This document shows positions 11,101-17,179 of a DNA stretch of 64,000 nucleotides, in pieces. How positions within the stretch are numbered: the stretch's first letter is position 1; each line of letters opens with the position of its first letter. The translations under genes were made by a program, and so were the position numbers. The notes under the pieces are model-generated. The model worked only from the letters and a program-made list of their open reading frames with translations. It did not search any database and was not told where the DNA came from. The DNA is from Lentzea jiangxiensis. Its GTDB lineage: Bacteria > Actinomycetota > Actinomycetes > Mycobacteriales > Pseudonocardiaceae. The DNA lies in assembly GCF_900104175.1 (NCBI RefSeq), contig NZ_FNIX01000001.1, positions 1,439,975-1,503,974 on the forward strand. The letters are read 5' to 3'.

Positions 11101-11302
11101 TGTCTTCAAGCAAGCGAAGACGCGCTGGCAGTCCAGCAAGGCCAACAAGGTGTTCAACAACATCAAGCTGCACCCGCGCGTGCAGGGGTGCAGGGACAAC
11201 CTCCGCTACAACAAGGCGATCCTGGGTGACCAGGCCACACCGACATCGTTCAAGATCGGCTTTGGCGTGTTCACCTGCTTGATGGGTGCACTGAGACGCT
11301 GA
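5138..11302 (+). CDS. Secreted RHS/YD-repeat protein with two PA14 domains (candidate polymorphic toxin)
   Basis: A 2054-residue exported protein. A Sec-type signal peptide (arginine-rich start, hydrophobic core, likely cut after Ala38 in APAFA-AP) leads into an N-terminal beta-rich region. A first PA14 domain (about 627-772) has WEGYFQAPATGDYQF and DDRLRVWVNG; a second (about 1144-1288) has EAGNYKLRVVADDGVRVWID. YD/RHS repeats of the type YDxxGRL follow (about 1090-1800), then the conserved RHS end SPLLGRFLSVDPV (about 1879) and NGDPVNANDLDGK closing at 1915. By family knowledge RHS repeats form a hollow shell around a variable C-terminal toxin. Here the tail (1916-2054) starts CPFC, is hydrophobic then strongly basic, and matches no toxin family I know. 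HEAT-repeat paralogs flank the gene. Substrate and delivery route are unknown. Confidence 0.9.
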   Translation: MTRRSATRHTRARRFARVLAAALATSLTISLASAPAFAAPPAKSPAVDTTKLPVLKGREVPAPPTAAADPKADFGPLAAREAKSSFDPEKSKVTSRSMFVDEYTNPDGTKTIKQSTEPLNVQDARGSWQPVDTTLVADTPTRRVKARQHPLKPTLAAKADDPALITVEYDGNKVSLAPEKPAKDKQVKVSADKAEYVDVAADTDLTYEVTPGSVKETILLKKVPTTNKWRFTLKAGALTPTVTEQGTVELRDAQGTPKIVMPPIVTWDSSGKAEEAPPAQTGGTYTVEKAGQDWMLTVAVDEAWLKDPKRVYPVSVDPTFSFGVVFAESYKSDGYWCQMCGVQFGNSLDHGDKYWRSAIRFDYQSLYGQRIVGAKLDVTKKTGPLSPDKTWPAQLYHASAMDFNGLGGLLANGLVGQVGTLTGDSLVSFLQHIADIRHMATFMIVGAEQPGAWTYKDTVVSLTVDTGSAPPAPTLVGPADHGVITNTTPTLEVSPVSDPDGEQVKYCFTVATGADAKTGVVVDSGCLDTPKWTIPTGVLQDGVSYTWQAKAVSGATSRIPSAVFHLKVDQRIGNRGPAPSDKIGPIEVNLANGNVQTSLSSPTFTTVGGTAGLNMTYNSQQQEQKGLRASYFQDLSHNGEISSQQEPVLVRTEPQVNVDWGDTSPFAPALPKDWFVARWEGYFQAPATGDYQFAGVHDDRLRVWVNGASVYDQGCCSDVNWGVATSVKLNAGQRVPIKVELAEATGWAYLRLFTRTADGTTVPSQIVPADWLHSSDLPALPRGWTLSADLDGSGTGFTEAKVTDQNVVLTDATGAKHTWTKKSTGGYTPPDGESGTLVLDTAGRITLTYGSDVFVFNSAGKLESQTGAIDARKPAALQNVYDGSPSRLKEIKDPISGRSQKLFYNRPGDDCYAGTTPPPDAEKLPPAQMLCRVEYWDGSQTKLYYYRGNLVAVEDPGREMTQFSFTSNGLLDGLRDSRGADWVAQDHANRNTDAANYIVHYYNHTVATPIARTIYQPYTTHGEERGFHSYRYDTGAKTSFVDIAGVNPVSGFSRKVVYDDAFRMLTDTDATGKTTSQTWNAKDQLLTTTDAAGRVSTTLYDAQDRPTDNFGPGPASCFNGQQLKLECAETVPHTKTSYDENLNGLAVSFYDNKDMVGTPKVYQTGLATDGTFVRNWGESAPVTGIVADNFSLRATGDIVFPEAGNYKLRVVADDGVRVWIDDAIVIDDWIDTGAKWREATVNSPSAGAAKKIRVEYYDLTSFAQLELHWTTPGGTQQVVPAANMKPKYGLTTSVTKGESLGLTPSVTTTKFGENGLDPVYGLASSNTANGRQVKTSYENVGTGYLRKTGVTAPNNAQTTYVYYGDQETRDNPCTPQVEAINQGGLAKLTRMPAPATGPAREDEQIFDASGRVVAEGSAGQWTCTTYDDRDRVVSVKYPANGAAGERVVTTNHAVNGDPLVSSVSDHNGTVTTKVDLLGRVIEYTDVHGVRTETKYDRAGRATTETVNLPSNPAQVITNTHDDAGRLLTVSLDGTLLAKPAYNAAGELASVVYANGTSLSAIGKDGTGQVTSHTWKTKAGAEIVTAVTRTRAGTIVDETLNGFDAGAGHNYIYDSAGRLTKAAVNGHVYTYDFASPTAEGCPAGSVGNAGANTNRVKLLDQTASGTQTTGYCYDAADRLLATTGHNAVSGIKYDDSGNTTEYTVNGSTTHLSWDAANRNLSARSVGTDPAAVAYQRDSSDRIVRRGAEQGDEQKVVLYGYTAEGDAADFALGEDKKLLSRSISLPGGVLLTINGDTRSYDHPSVRGDTVLTTDAAGNQAGQLRHYTPFGEPLAANGSVDNDNVPDNQPGQMDHGWLGQHQRPYEHAGALSIVQMGARPYSPLLGRFLSVDPVEGGSANDYDYVNGDPVNANDLDGKCPFCVVAAVMGLRVAIPWAARASAPYLFRFGAWAATKAAPRIWTGMKWTGRKVVAAGGWIRNTTVKTVSRAKGVFKQAKTRWQSSKANKVFNNIKLHPRVQGCRDNLRYNKAILGDQATPTSFKIGFGVFTCLMGALRR

Positions 11303-11320
11303 TCGGCCGGGTGCCCGGTC

Positions 11321-11350
11321 CGGGCGGGGCGCTGCGAGGCGCCCCGCCCG
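11321..11350 (+). terminator. Rho-independent-type hairpin after the RHS gene
   Basis: A perfect 12-bp stem (11321-11332 with 11339-11350) closes a six-base loop, 18 bp past the RHS stop codon. It is GC-only and no T-run follows, as is usual in actinomycetes. It lies between the RHS gene and the HEAT-repeat gene, so it may reduce read-through into the latter. Confidence 0.65.
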
Positions 11351-11382
11351 CTCGTGTCGGAACAGGTTTGAGGTAACAGCAG

Positions 11383-12135
11383 ATGAACGTTGATGTCGCT
11401 CTGGCGGGACTTCTCGACTGGAAGTCACCGCGTCACCTTGAGCACGTACGGGCTCTGGTCGAGTCGGAAGAGCCCGGCGCCGACGGCCTGATCGAAGCCT
11501 TCCTCGGCCAGCACGACGCATCGATGCAGGTGACGTCGGTGTTGTGCCGGGTGCTCGCGGAACGCGATCGTGACCGCGATCCCTCGTACGTGTTGAAGTT
11601 CTTCGGCAAAGGACGCAAAGGCGACCCAGCCGACTGGCCGCTGCGTCGGAACCCCTACCGCAGTCCGATGTCGTCCGCGTACGGAATCCCCCGGTTGCGG
11701 CGGCTCAAGCCCGTCGAGAACCTCGCGCCAGGTCTGAAGAGCTGGTCCGCCCATCGGCGGAGCATCTCGGTTCTCGGGCTGGGAGACACGGGGGAGCCCG
11801 CCGCCGCGGCGCTCCTCGCCGGACGGCTGGCCGACCGTCACCCGAAGATCCGCATCGCCGTGGCCAGCTCGGTGCGCAGGCTCGATCGGCAGGGAGCCTT
11901 GCCCGCCGAGTCGCTGGGACCGCTCGGCGATGGGCTCGTGTCGTGCCTGTCGCACCGGGAAGAGGCTGTCGTGCGGAACGCCGCCGCCGCGTTGGCGCTT
12001 CCGGCGCTGCGCGAACGGCTGGTCGAGGTGAGCCGCGCCGGCGAACTCTCACCGGTCGCGCAGTCGGCGGTCGACGACGCGCTCAAGGGCGATGTCGTGC
12101 CGTTGAACCAGATTTGGCCCGGTGAGGTCGTCTGA
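11383..12135 (+). CDS. HEAT-repeat protein, candidate immunity protein for the RHS toxin
   Basis: A 250-residue soluble protein without signal peptide or membrane segment. From about residue 115 it has repeated helical units (SISVLGLGDTGEPAAAALLA, PKIRIAVASSVRRL, EAVVRNAAAALALPALRERL) that look like HEAT or PBS-lyase-type repeats. It starts at ATG 11383 with GAGG about 10 bases upstream, 80 bp after the RHS gene and on the same strand. In RHS systems the gene immediately after the toxin normally encodes its cognate immunity protein, so I infer immunity by position; sequence alone does not prove it. A second copy, frameshifted, lies just before the RHS gene (4242-4976). Alternative: a regulator or scaffold unrelated to the toxin. 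Confidence 0.75.
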   Translation: MNVDVALAGLLDWKSPRHLEHVRALVESEEPGADGLIEAFLGQHDASMQVTSVLCRVLAERDRDRDPSYVLKFFGKGRKGDPADWPLRRNPYRSPMSSAYGIPRLRRLKPVENLAPGLKSWSAHRRSISVLGLGDTGEPAAAALLAGRLADRHPKIRIAVASSVRRLDRQGALPAESLGPLGDGLVSCLSHREEAVVRNAAAALALPALRERLVEVSRAGELSPVAQSAVDDALKGDVVPLNQIWPGEVV

Positions 12136-12138
12136 TCT

Positions 12139-12624
12139 CTACTCGCCGGTCTCGCCGTCCGCCAGTTCGCGGAGCAGGTCGAGATGGCCCACGTGGCGTG
12201 CGGTTTCCTGTGTCACGTGGGTCAGGATCCATCGCACGGTGCGCTCGCCGTCGGCTGCCATCGCGGCGGGATCCAGCTTCGTCAACGCCTCGGCGTTCGC
12301 CCATTCCTCGCGGTACGCCTGGATGAGCGACGCCGGGGTGTCGTCGTCTTCGAGGTTCCAGGACGGGTCCGGGTCGCCCTCCCAGAGTGACGGCAGGTCG
12401 AGGCCCGCGCCGGCGATGCAGAGCCAGTAGCGCTCGACGGCGGTCAGGTGCTTGAGGACGCCCAATGCCGTCAGCTTCGGGGAGGTGGGGATCGGGGCTG
12501 CTGCGGCCTGGGCTCTGGTCAGGCCTTCGACCTTCAGCACGGCGGTCTTGCGGAGGAAGACCAGGAACTGCCGGGCGAGGGCCGCTTCGTCGGTCGCTTG
12601 GTTCTCGGGCCAGGTTCGCGTCAC
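12139..12624 (-). CDS. DinB/DUF664-family protein
   Basis: A 161-residue protein of the DinB-like four-helix-bundle superfamily (DUF664 type), which includes metal-binding and mycothiol-dependent transferases. It shows the helical pattern LTALGVLKHLTAVERYWL (about 52-69, with the first metal-ligand-type histidine) and, near the C-terminus, RWILTHVTQETARHVGHLDLLREL carrying three further histidines. The start is GTG at 12624. It is convergent with the HEAT-repeat gene, leaving three bases between them. The substrate is unknown. Confidence 0.85.
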   Translation of the reverse strand: MTRTWPENQATDEAALARQFLVFLRKTAVLKVEGLTRAQAAAAPIPTSPKLTALGVLKHLTAVERYWLCIAGAGLDLPSLWEGDPDPSWNLEDDDTPASLIQAYREEWANAEALTKLDPAAMAADGERTVRWILTHVTQETARHVGHLDLLRELADGETGE

Positions 12625-12698
12625 CGGAGCAGTTTCTCAAGTCCCATAGTAGTGATGCAGCCACACGGTGCTGTCGTCCTCGCCCACGGTGGCGTTGG

Positions 12699-14285
12699 TC
12701 AGGTGACGGTTTTGCGGTACCAGCGCGGTGAGGTGTTCAGCGGCGGTTTGAGGCTCGCGTTGACGACGATCATCGACGGGCCGTCGGAGGCGTCCAGTGC
12801 CGTTCGGAGGTCGTCGAAGCCGTCCAGCGTCACGGCGGGGATGCCGAAGCTCTCGGCCAGCTTGGCGAAGTCGGGACGGGTCAGGTCCACGCCGGTGATG
12901 GCGTGGTTCGCGATCTGCTGGTCGTAGCGGAGCATGCCGTAGCCGCCGTCGTCCACGAGCACGATGGTGAGCGGCAGGCCTTCCTGCTTCAACGTCGCCA
13001 GGTCGCCGCACGCGAAGAGGAAGCCGCCGTCACCCACGACCGCGATGGTGCGGTGGGCCACGGCGGCGCCGATGGCCGCCGGGAAGCCGAAGCCGAGCGT
13101 GCCCCAGCCGACCGGGTAGGCGAGGCCGCGGGGGCGGGTGACGTGGTGGAAGCCGCCGATCCAGTAGCCGGGGATGCACATGTCGGCGACGATCGTGGCG
13201 TCGGTGCCTTCCAACGCGTGCAACAACTTCGCGGCGTCCGGAGAGTCTGCTTCGGTCAAAGCGCGCACTTCGGCGTTGACCGCTTCGACGTCGCACGCAC
13301 CTTCTTTGGGACTCACCGCGGCTGCGAGGGCGGCGGTGACGGTGGCGGCATCGCCTTCCAGGGTGACGTCCGCCGGGTAGTTCTTGCTCGCCTCGGCCTT
13401 GTCGATGTTCACGGCCAGCAGAGCGGGAGGCCGCGGCTGCACCCAGTTCTGGGTCATCATGCCGTCGAAGTCGGTGCCGATCGCGATCACGAGGTCGGCG
13501 TCGTCCCACAGTTGCCCAACGGGCGGTGCGTGCACTGGGCCGCGCACGACGAGAGGGCTGTCCGTCAGGCCGCGTGCCCCGTACGTCGTGATGATCGGTG
13601 CCTGCAGCTTGGCGGCCAACGTGCCGATGGCAGAGCCGGCACCGGACCGCGCCGCGCCGCCGCCGGCCCAGATGAGCGGCCGGGACGACGCGGCGACGAG
13701 CCGTTCGGCTTCGGCGAGATCGGGAACGGTGCGGGAGGACTCCACCTCCGCGACGGTGTGCCGTGGCGCTTCGGTGGACAGGAAGTCCGTTGGGACACCG
13801 AGGTAGACGGGGCCGTGCGGGCTGCGAAGGGCTTGCCGGACGGCCTTGTCGGTGTACGCGGCGAGCTCCTGTGCCGACGGCACGTCGAACGCGGCTTTCG
13901 TGACCGGCACGAACATGGCCCTCTGGTCCCGGGTTTCGTGCAGGACGCCGCGGTGCACGCCGGGCCGGCGCAGGGTCGACGGGATGTCCGTGGCGATCAC
14001 CAGCACCGGGCTGCCCGACGCCCACGCCTCGCCGGTGGCGCCCAGGGTGTTCGCCGCGCCGGGGCCGGTGGTGACGACAGCGACGCCGAGCTTGCCGGTG
14101 GCGCGTGCGTAGCCGTCTGCCGCATAGACCGCCGTCTGCTCGTGGCGCACACCGATCATGCGGATGCCCGGCTGCTTCCGCAGCGCCTCCCAGATCGCGA
14201 GGTTGTGCACGCCCGGCAGGCCGAACACCACCTCGACTTCGTGCGCGGCCAGCACGTCCAGCAAGCTCTCGGCACCCAGAGGCAT
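12699..14285 (-). CDS. ThDP-dependent acetolactate synthase-like enzyme
   Basis: A 528-residue thiamine diphosphate enzyme of the acetolactate synthase/decarboxylase superfamily. The PYR domain has the catalytic glutamate at residue 49 (RHEQTAVYAADGYARATG), the central domain carries LIWAGGGAARSG, and the PP domain has the cofactor motif GDGGFLFACGDLATL (about 414) continuing to DDGGYGMLRY. The start is ATG 14285, seven bases after TAGCTT (14293-14298), indicating a leaderless transcript; the frame stays open much further upstream, but that stretch is not family-like. No regulatory small subunit lies nearby, so a role in valine/isoleucine synthesis is unlikely. A 2-oxo acid decarboxylase of the AruI kind is possible. 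Confidence 0.87.
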   Translation of the reverse strand: MPLGAESLLDVLAAHEVEVVFGLPGVHNLAIWEALRKQPGIRMIGVRHEQTAVYAADGYARATGKLGVAVVTTGPGAANTLGATGEAWASGSPVLVIATDIPSTLRRPGVHRGVLHETRDQRAMFVPVTKAAFDVPSAQELAAYTDKAVRQALRSPHGPVYLGVPTDFLSTEAPRHTVAEVESSRTVPDLAEAERLVAASSRPLIWAGGGAARSGAGSAIGTLAAKLQAPIITTYGARGLTDSPLVVRGPVHAPPVGQLWDDADLVIAIGTDFDGMMTQNWVQPRPPALLAVNIDKAEASKNYPADVTLEGDAATVTAALAAAVSPKEGACDVEAVNAEVRALTEADSPDAAKLLHALEGTDATIVADMCIPGYWIGGFHHVTRPRGLAYPVGWGTLGFGFPAAIGAAVAHRTIAVVGDGGFLFACGDLATLKQEGLPLTIVLVDDGGYGMLRYDQQIANHAITGVDLTRPDFAKLAESFGIPAVTLDGFDDLRTALDASDGPSMIVVNASLKPPLNTSPRWYRKTVT

Positions 14286-14552
14286 GCGCCCGAAGCTAAG
14301 GCCCGCCTGTGGCCCCGGCAACGGGTGCGCAGCAGCTCTGGTGCTCAGCGTCAGCGTCGCTGTGAACGTTCCACCCTCCCGGAACCGTCGCTCGATCGAG
14401 CGAAGCGCAATTCGAAACGGTGGTCTTTTCGCCCTGAAGGGTGAATTGGTTGTCCGCTCGATATTTCCCGCCGGTGATGGAACTGCGGACCATGTCCAGC
14501 GGGTGGCCTCTTGTGCCACGATGTGCGCGACCGCATGACCTGGGGGTGGGAG

Positions 14553-14906
14553 ATGCTGTACTTCGGTGGGCTGTTCGGAGTGGTGATGCTCTGCGTGACG
14601 ATCTTCGCGGTCGTCGACGTGGTCACGACTGACGAAGGAGCCGTTCGCAACCTGCCGAAGCTCTGGTGGCTTCTCCTGGTCCTGTTCTTCCCCGTGGTGG
14701 GGTCGATCGCGTGGCTCGTCGCGGGCCGTCCGGTGGGGGCGGGACGTGCGCGCACCGGGGCTTTCGAGCGCGGCGCCGCCACCTATCCCGAGTACGACCG
14801 GCCGGGGCGGTTCGCGGCCGCGAACGCTGACGACGACCAGGAGTTCCTGCGCCGCTGCCGTGAGCGCGCGGAGGAACAACGACGCAAGGGACGCGAGAAC
14901 CAGTGA
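14553..14906 (+). CDS. Small membrane protein with PLDc_N domain
   Basis: A 117-residue protein with two transmembrane helices: MLYFGGLFGVVMLCVTIFAV, then LWWLLLVLFFPVVGSIAWLV, which ends in the PLDc_N (phospholipase D nuclease N-terminal) signature of proline, glycine and tryptophan. The C-terminal half is charged and cytosolic. No catalytic phospholipase domain follows. The start is ATG 14553, preceded by GGGTGGG; ATG 14535 in the same frame is possible. Its stop overlaps the start of the next gene (GTGA), so the two are translationally coupled. The 267 bp upstream, toward the divergent ThDP enzyme, hold nothing I can name. Confidence 0.75.
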   Translation: MLYFGGLFGVVMLCVTIFAVVDVVTTDEGAVRNLPKLWWLLLVLFFPVVGSIAWLVAGRPVGAGRARTGAFERGAATYPEYDRPGRFAAANADDDQEFLRRCRERAEEQRRKGRENQ

Positions 14907-15505
14907 GGACCGTCCTGCTGTTCTTGGTGGTTCTGCTCGCCGGTTGTGGCGGGACCGCGCAACTGGCGACGCACCCTCCCGCTCCGCAAACGTCCACTTC
15001 GGACGAACTGGCTCCTGCCGATTTCCAGGCCCGGTGGTGGACGTGGGCCTCCCAGCCCGCGAACAGCAACCCGGTTTCCGACACCTCCGGTCGTTTCTGC
15101 ATGCGCGACCAGCCCGTCGAGGTCTGGCTGCTCGCGGGATCGCTCACCGAGGGGCCGGTCGAGCGGCAGTGCCGGGTTCCCGCCGACAAGCCGCTGCTCG
15201 CGCCCGCGGTGAACCTCGCTGGCGACATCGCCGGCTGCGAGGCGTTCATGAAGACCGCGCAGGGCGAGGTGCTGCTGAACAACGCCACGCAGCGGCTCAC
15301 CGCGGTGCCCGCCACGCCGTTCACCTACGAAGCGCGCGCGGGCAACCCGTTCGGCACGCGAGCCGGCCGCCTCGACTCCGTCGGCTGCGGCCTCTACGCG
15401 TGGATTCCGGCTCCTCCGTCCGGTGAGCACGACCTCGTGATCCGCGGATCGGCCGGCGGCAGGAACGTCGACGTGAAGTACAAGCTGATCGTCGGCGCCG
15501 ACTAG
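14903..15505 (+). CDS. Hypothetical lipoprotein
   Basis: A 200-residue exported lipoprotein. The short signal peptide ends in the lipobox LLAGC with the lipidated cysteine at residue 15, followed by a flexible Ser/Thr/Pro stretch. The globular part contains three further cysteines (FCMRD, RQCRV, GCEAF) and another at VGCGLY, which could form two disulphides. The GTG start overlaps the stop of the PLDc_N protein by four bases. I recognise no family; it should sit on the outer face of the cytoplasmic membrane. Confidence 0.75.
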   Translation: MRTVLLFLVVLLAGCGGTAQLATHPPAPQTSTSDELAPADFQARWWTWASQPANSNPVSDTSGRFCMRDQPVEVWLLAGSLTEGPVERQCRVPADKPLLAPAVNLAGDIAGCEAFMKTAQGEVLLNNATQRLTAVPATPFTYEARAGNPFGTRAGRLDSVGCGLYAWIPAPPSGEHDLVIRGSAGGRNVDVKYKLIVGAD

Positions 15506-15530
15506 GAAAACGGGTGGCGGTCGTCCGGTA

Positions 15531-15644
15531 ATGTGGTCAGCGGCGTCCGAGCAGACGTGAGGCTGGAGCCGCTCCCCGGCAGCGAGCGGCGTCGTCCGCC
15601 GCAGTGTTCAGCAACTCCTGCTCGCCGAAGCGAACCGACCACGT
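15531..15644 (+). ncRNA. Possible structured leader RNA upstream of the 15707 gene
   Basis: The roughly 200 bp before 15707 folds on inspection into a multibranched structure. An outer stem pairs 15531-15538 with 15637-15644 (8 bp, one G-T). Inside, 15540-15545 pairs with 15597-15602 and encloses a hairpin of 15568-15573 with 15585-15590. Two short hairpins follow: 15610-15613 with 15619-15622, and a tetraloop hairpin of 15622-15625 with 15630-15633. I do not recognise a known riboswitch core. GC-rich DNA forms such stems by chance, so this is a suggestion only. A TAATGT (15529-15534) overlaps the outer stem and would conflict with it if it is the -10 box. Confidence 0.3.
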
Positions 15645-15706
15645 AGACGCGTGACACATGCGTCCTTGTCGTGCCGAGCCGGGCGGCGGAAACGAGGACT
15701 GCTGTG

Positions 15707-16525
15707 ATGGCACGTCTGTCCACCACGGACCAGCTCGCCGATCTGCGGCGCGCCTACACCGGCGAGAACCTGTCCCAGGCGGTCCCGGCCGTCCGCGGCG
15801 GTGAGCTCCTGCCCGACGCGGCCACCGAGGCCCAGCGGCAGCTCGAGGCCAAGGTGCTGGCCGCGGCCTGCACCGCGGCGAGCGTGCTGCAGCTGATGCC
15901 GCCCGCGAGCATCGTCAGGCCCGCCTACGTGTTCCGGACGGTGGAGCCGGGGGAGACCCTCCGGCTGCACCTGAACGACAGGGCGCTGGGTCCGCTGCTG
16001 TTCGAGCTGCTCCCGCGCACCGAGGGCGGCTTCGGCATGGGCGTCGCCGGGCTGGAGCACCGGCAGCACCGGCGCTCGGCCGAACTGACCACCGGTGACG
16101 CCTCGGTCGTGCTCTGCGGCGTCGACGGGCACGCGTGGGACCGCGGCATGCGCTACCTGCGCTGGATGCACGAGTTCCGCGGCGTCGAGTACACCGACGG
16201 CGGCGGCAACGACGACGTGATCGCGGAATCGGCCACTGGGAGCGCCCTTCTGCGCCGGGTACACCTGTGGCATGACGCCAGCTGGTTGCGAGCACTCCCG
16301 ATGGGCGGGGCCTGGTTCGTCGAGTGGGCCGGCGGCCCGTCCGAGGACGAGATCGGGCAGAAGCTCGGTCACCCGGACTTCGGGACCACCGCGGACATCA
16401 CGCTGCGCCGCATCGACGCGCCCACCGAGGACGTCGAGGAGGGCGTGCGGACCTACCCGTGGCCCGAGGAGTTCGTGTCTGCCGTCACGGCTGCCGAGCC
16501 TGATCAGCGGCCGGGCCGCCGGTAG
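15707..16525 (+). CDS. Conserved hypothetical protein upstream of pdtaR
   Basis: A 272-residue soluble protein that I do not recognise. It has no signal peptide or membrane segment. Features that stand out are an alanine-rich helix (LEAKVLAAACTAASVLQLMPP), then a beta-rich core and a C-terminal PWPEEF segment. GAGGA is found about eight bases before ATG 15707; GTG 15704 is an in-frame alternative. It is followed 42 bp later by pdtaR on the same strand, but a TAGACT box overlapping its stop codon (16522-16527) may give pdtaR its own promoter. Confidence 0.65.
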   Translation: MARLSTTDQLADLRRAYTGENLSQAVPAVRGGELLPDAATEAQRQLEAKVLAAACTAASVLQLMPPASIVRPAYVFRTVEPGETLRLHLNDRALGPLLFELLPRTEGGFGMGVAGLEHRQHRRSAELTTGDASVVLCGVDGHAWDRGMRYLRWMHEFRGVEYTDGGGNDDVIAESATGSALLRRVHLWHDASWLRALPMGGAWFVEWAGGPSEDEIGQKLGHPDFGTTADITLRRIDAPTEDVEEGVRTYPWPEEFVSAVTAAEPDQRPGRR

Positions 16526-16567
16526 ACTGCGCTTTCGCCCGCAGGAACGATCGTCAGGAGGACCCCG

Positions 16568-17179
16568 GTGACCCAGCAGGCTGCCGAGGCCCAGTCCGAA
16601 GCCACGCGCAAGGCCCCCCGCGTGCTCGTCGCGGAGGACGAGGCGCTGATCCGCCTCGACCTCGTGGAGATGCTCCGCGAGGAGGGCTACGACGTGGCGG
16701 GTGAGGCCGCAGATGGCGAGGAGGCCATCAAGCTCGCGACCGAGCTCGACCCCGACCTGGTGATCCTGGACGTCAAGATGCCCAAGGTCGACGGGATCGA
16801 GGCGGCGCAGCACATCGCGGGCAACCGGATCGCGCCGGTCGTGATCCTCACCGCGTTCAGCCAGCGCGACCTGGTCGAGCGCGCCCGTGACGCGGGTGCG
16901 ATGGCGTACCTCGTCAAGCCGTTCGCGAAGCGGGACCTGGTGCCCGCGATCGAGCTGGCGATGAGCCGGTTCAACGAGCTGGCCGCGCTCGAGCAGGAGG
17001 TCGCCGGGCTCACGGAGCGCCTGGAGACCCGCAAGGTCGTGGAGCGCGCCAAGGGCATCCTCATGTCCAAGCAGGGCCTGAGCGAGCCGGAGGCGTTCCG
17101 GTGGGTGCAGCGCACCGCCATGGACCGCCGCACGACGATGAAGGCCGTCGCGGAAGCCGTCATCGAGAACTTCGGCTGA
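16568..17179 (+). CDS. pdtaR: ANTAR-domain response regulator PdtaR
   Basis: A 203-residue two-component response regulator acting on RNA, orthologous in architecture to mycobacterial Rv1626. The receiver domain (about 18-130) has the acidic pair EDE at 23-25, phosphoacceptor Asp68 (LVILDVKMPKVDG), Thr95 and Lys117 (YLVKPF). The C-terminal ANTAR domain (about 140-200) shows RKVVERAKGILMSKQGLSE and the following AFRWVQRTAMDRR helix. ANTAR proteins bind paired hexaloop RNA structures and prevent termination. The GTG start at 16568 has the strong site CAGGAGGA. The partner kinase PdtaS is not in the window. Confidence 0.95.
   Translation: MTQQAAEAQSEATRKAPRVLVAEDEALIRLDLVEMLREEGYDVAGEAADGEEAIKLATELDPDLVILDVKMPKVDGIEAAQHIAGNRIAPVVILTAFSQRDLVERARDAGAMAYLVKPFAKRDLVPAIELAMSRFNELAALEQEVAGLTERLETRKVVERAKGILMSKQGLSEPEAFRWVQRTAMDRRTTMKAVAEAVIENFG

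Noticed and set aside
12699..14879. A longer 726-residue form of the ThDP enzyme
   Set aside because: The extra N-terminal residues have no family similarity and cover the divergent promoter; ATG 14285 has a -10 box at leaderless distance.
15529..15534. TAATGT as the -10 box for the 15707 gene
   Set aside because: No matching -35 box at 17-18 bases, and it would put the transcription start inside the putative RNA structure; left unassigned.
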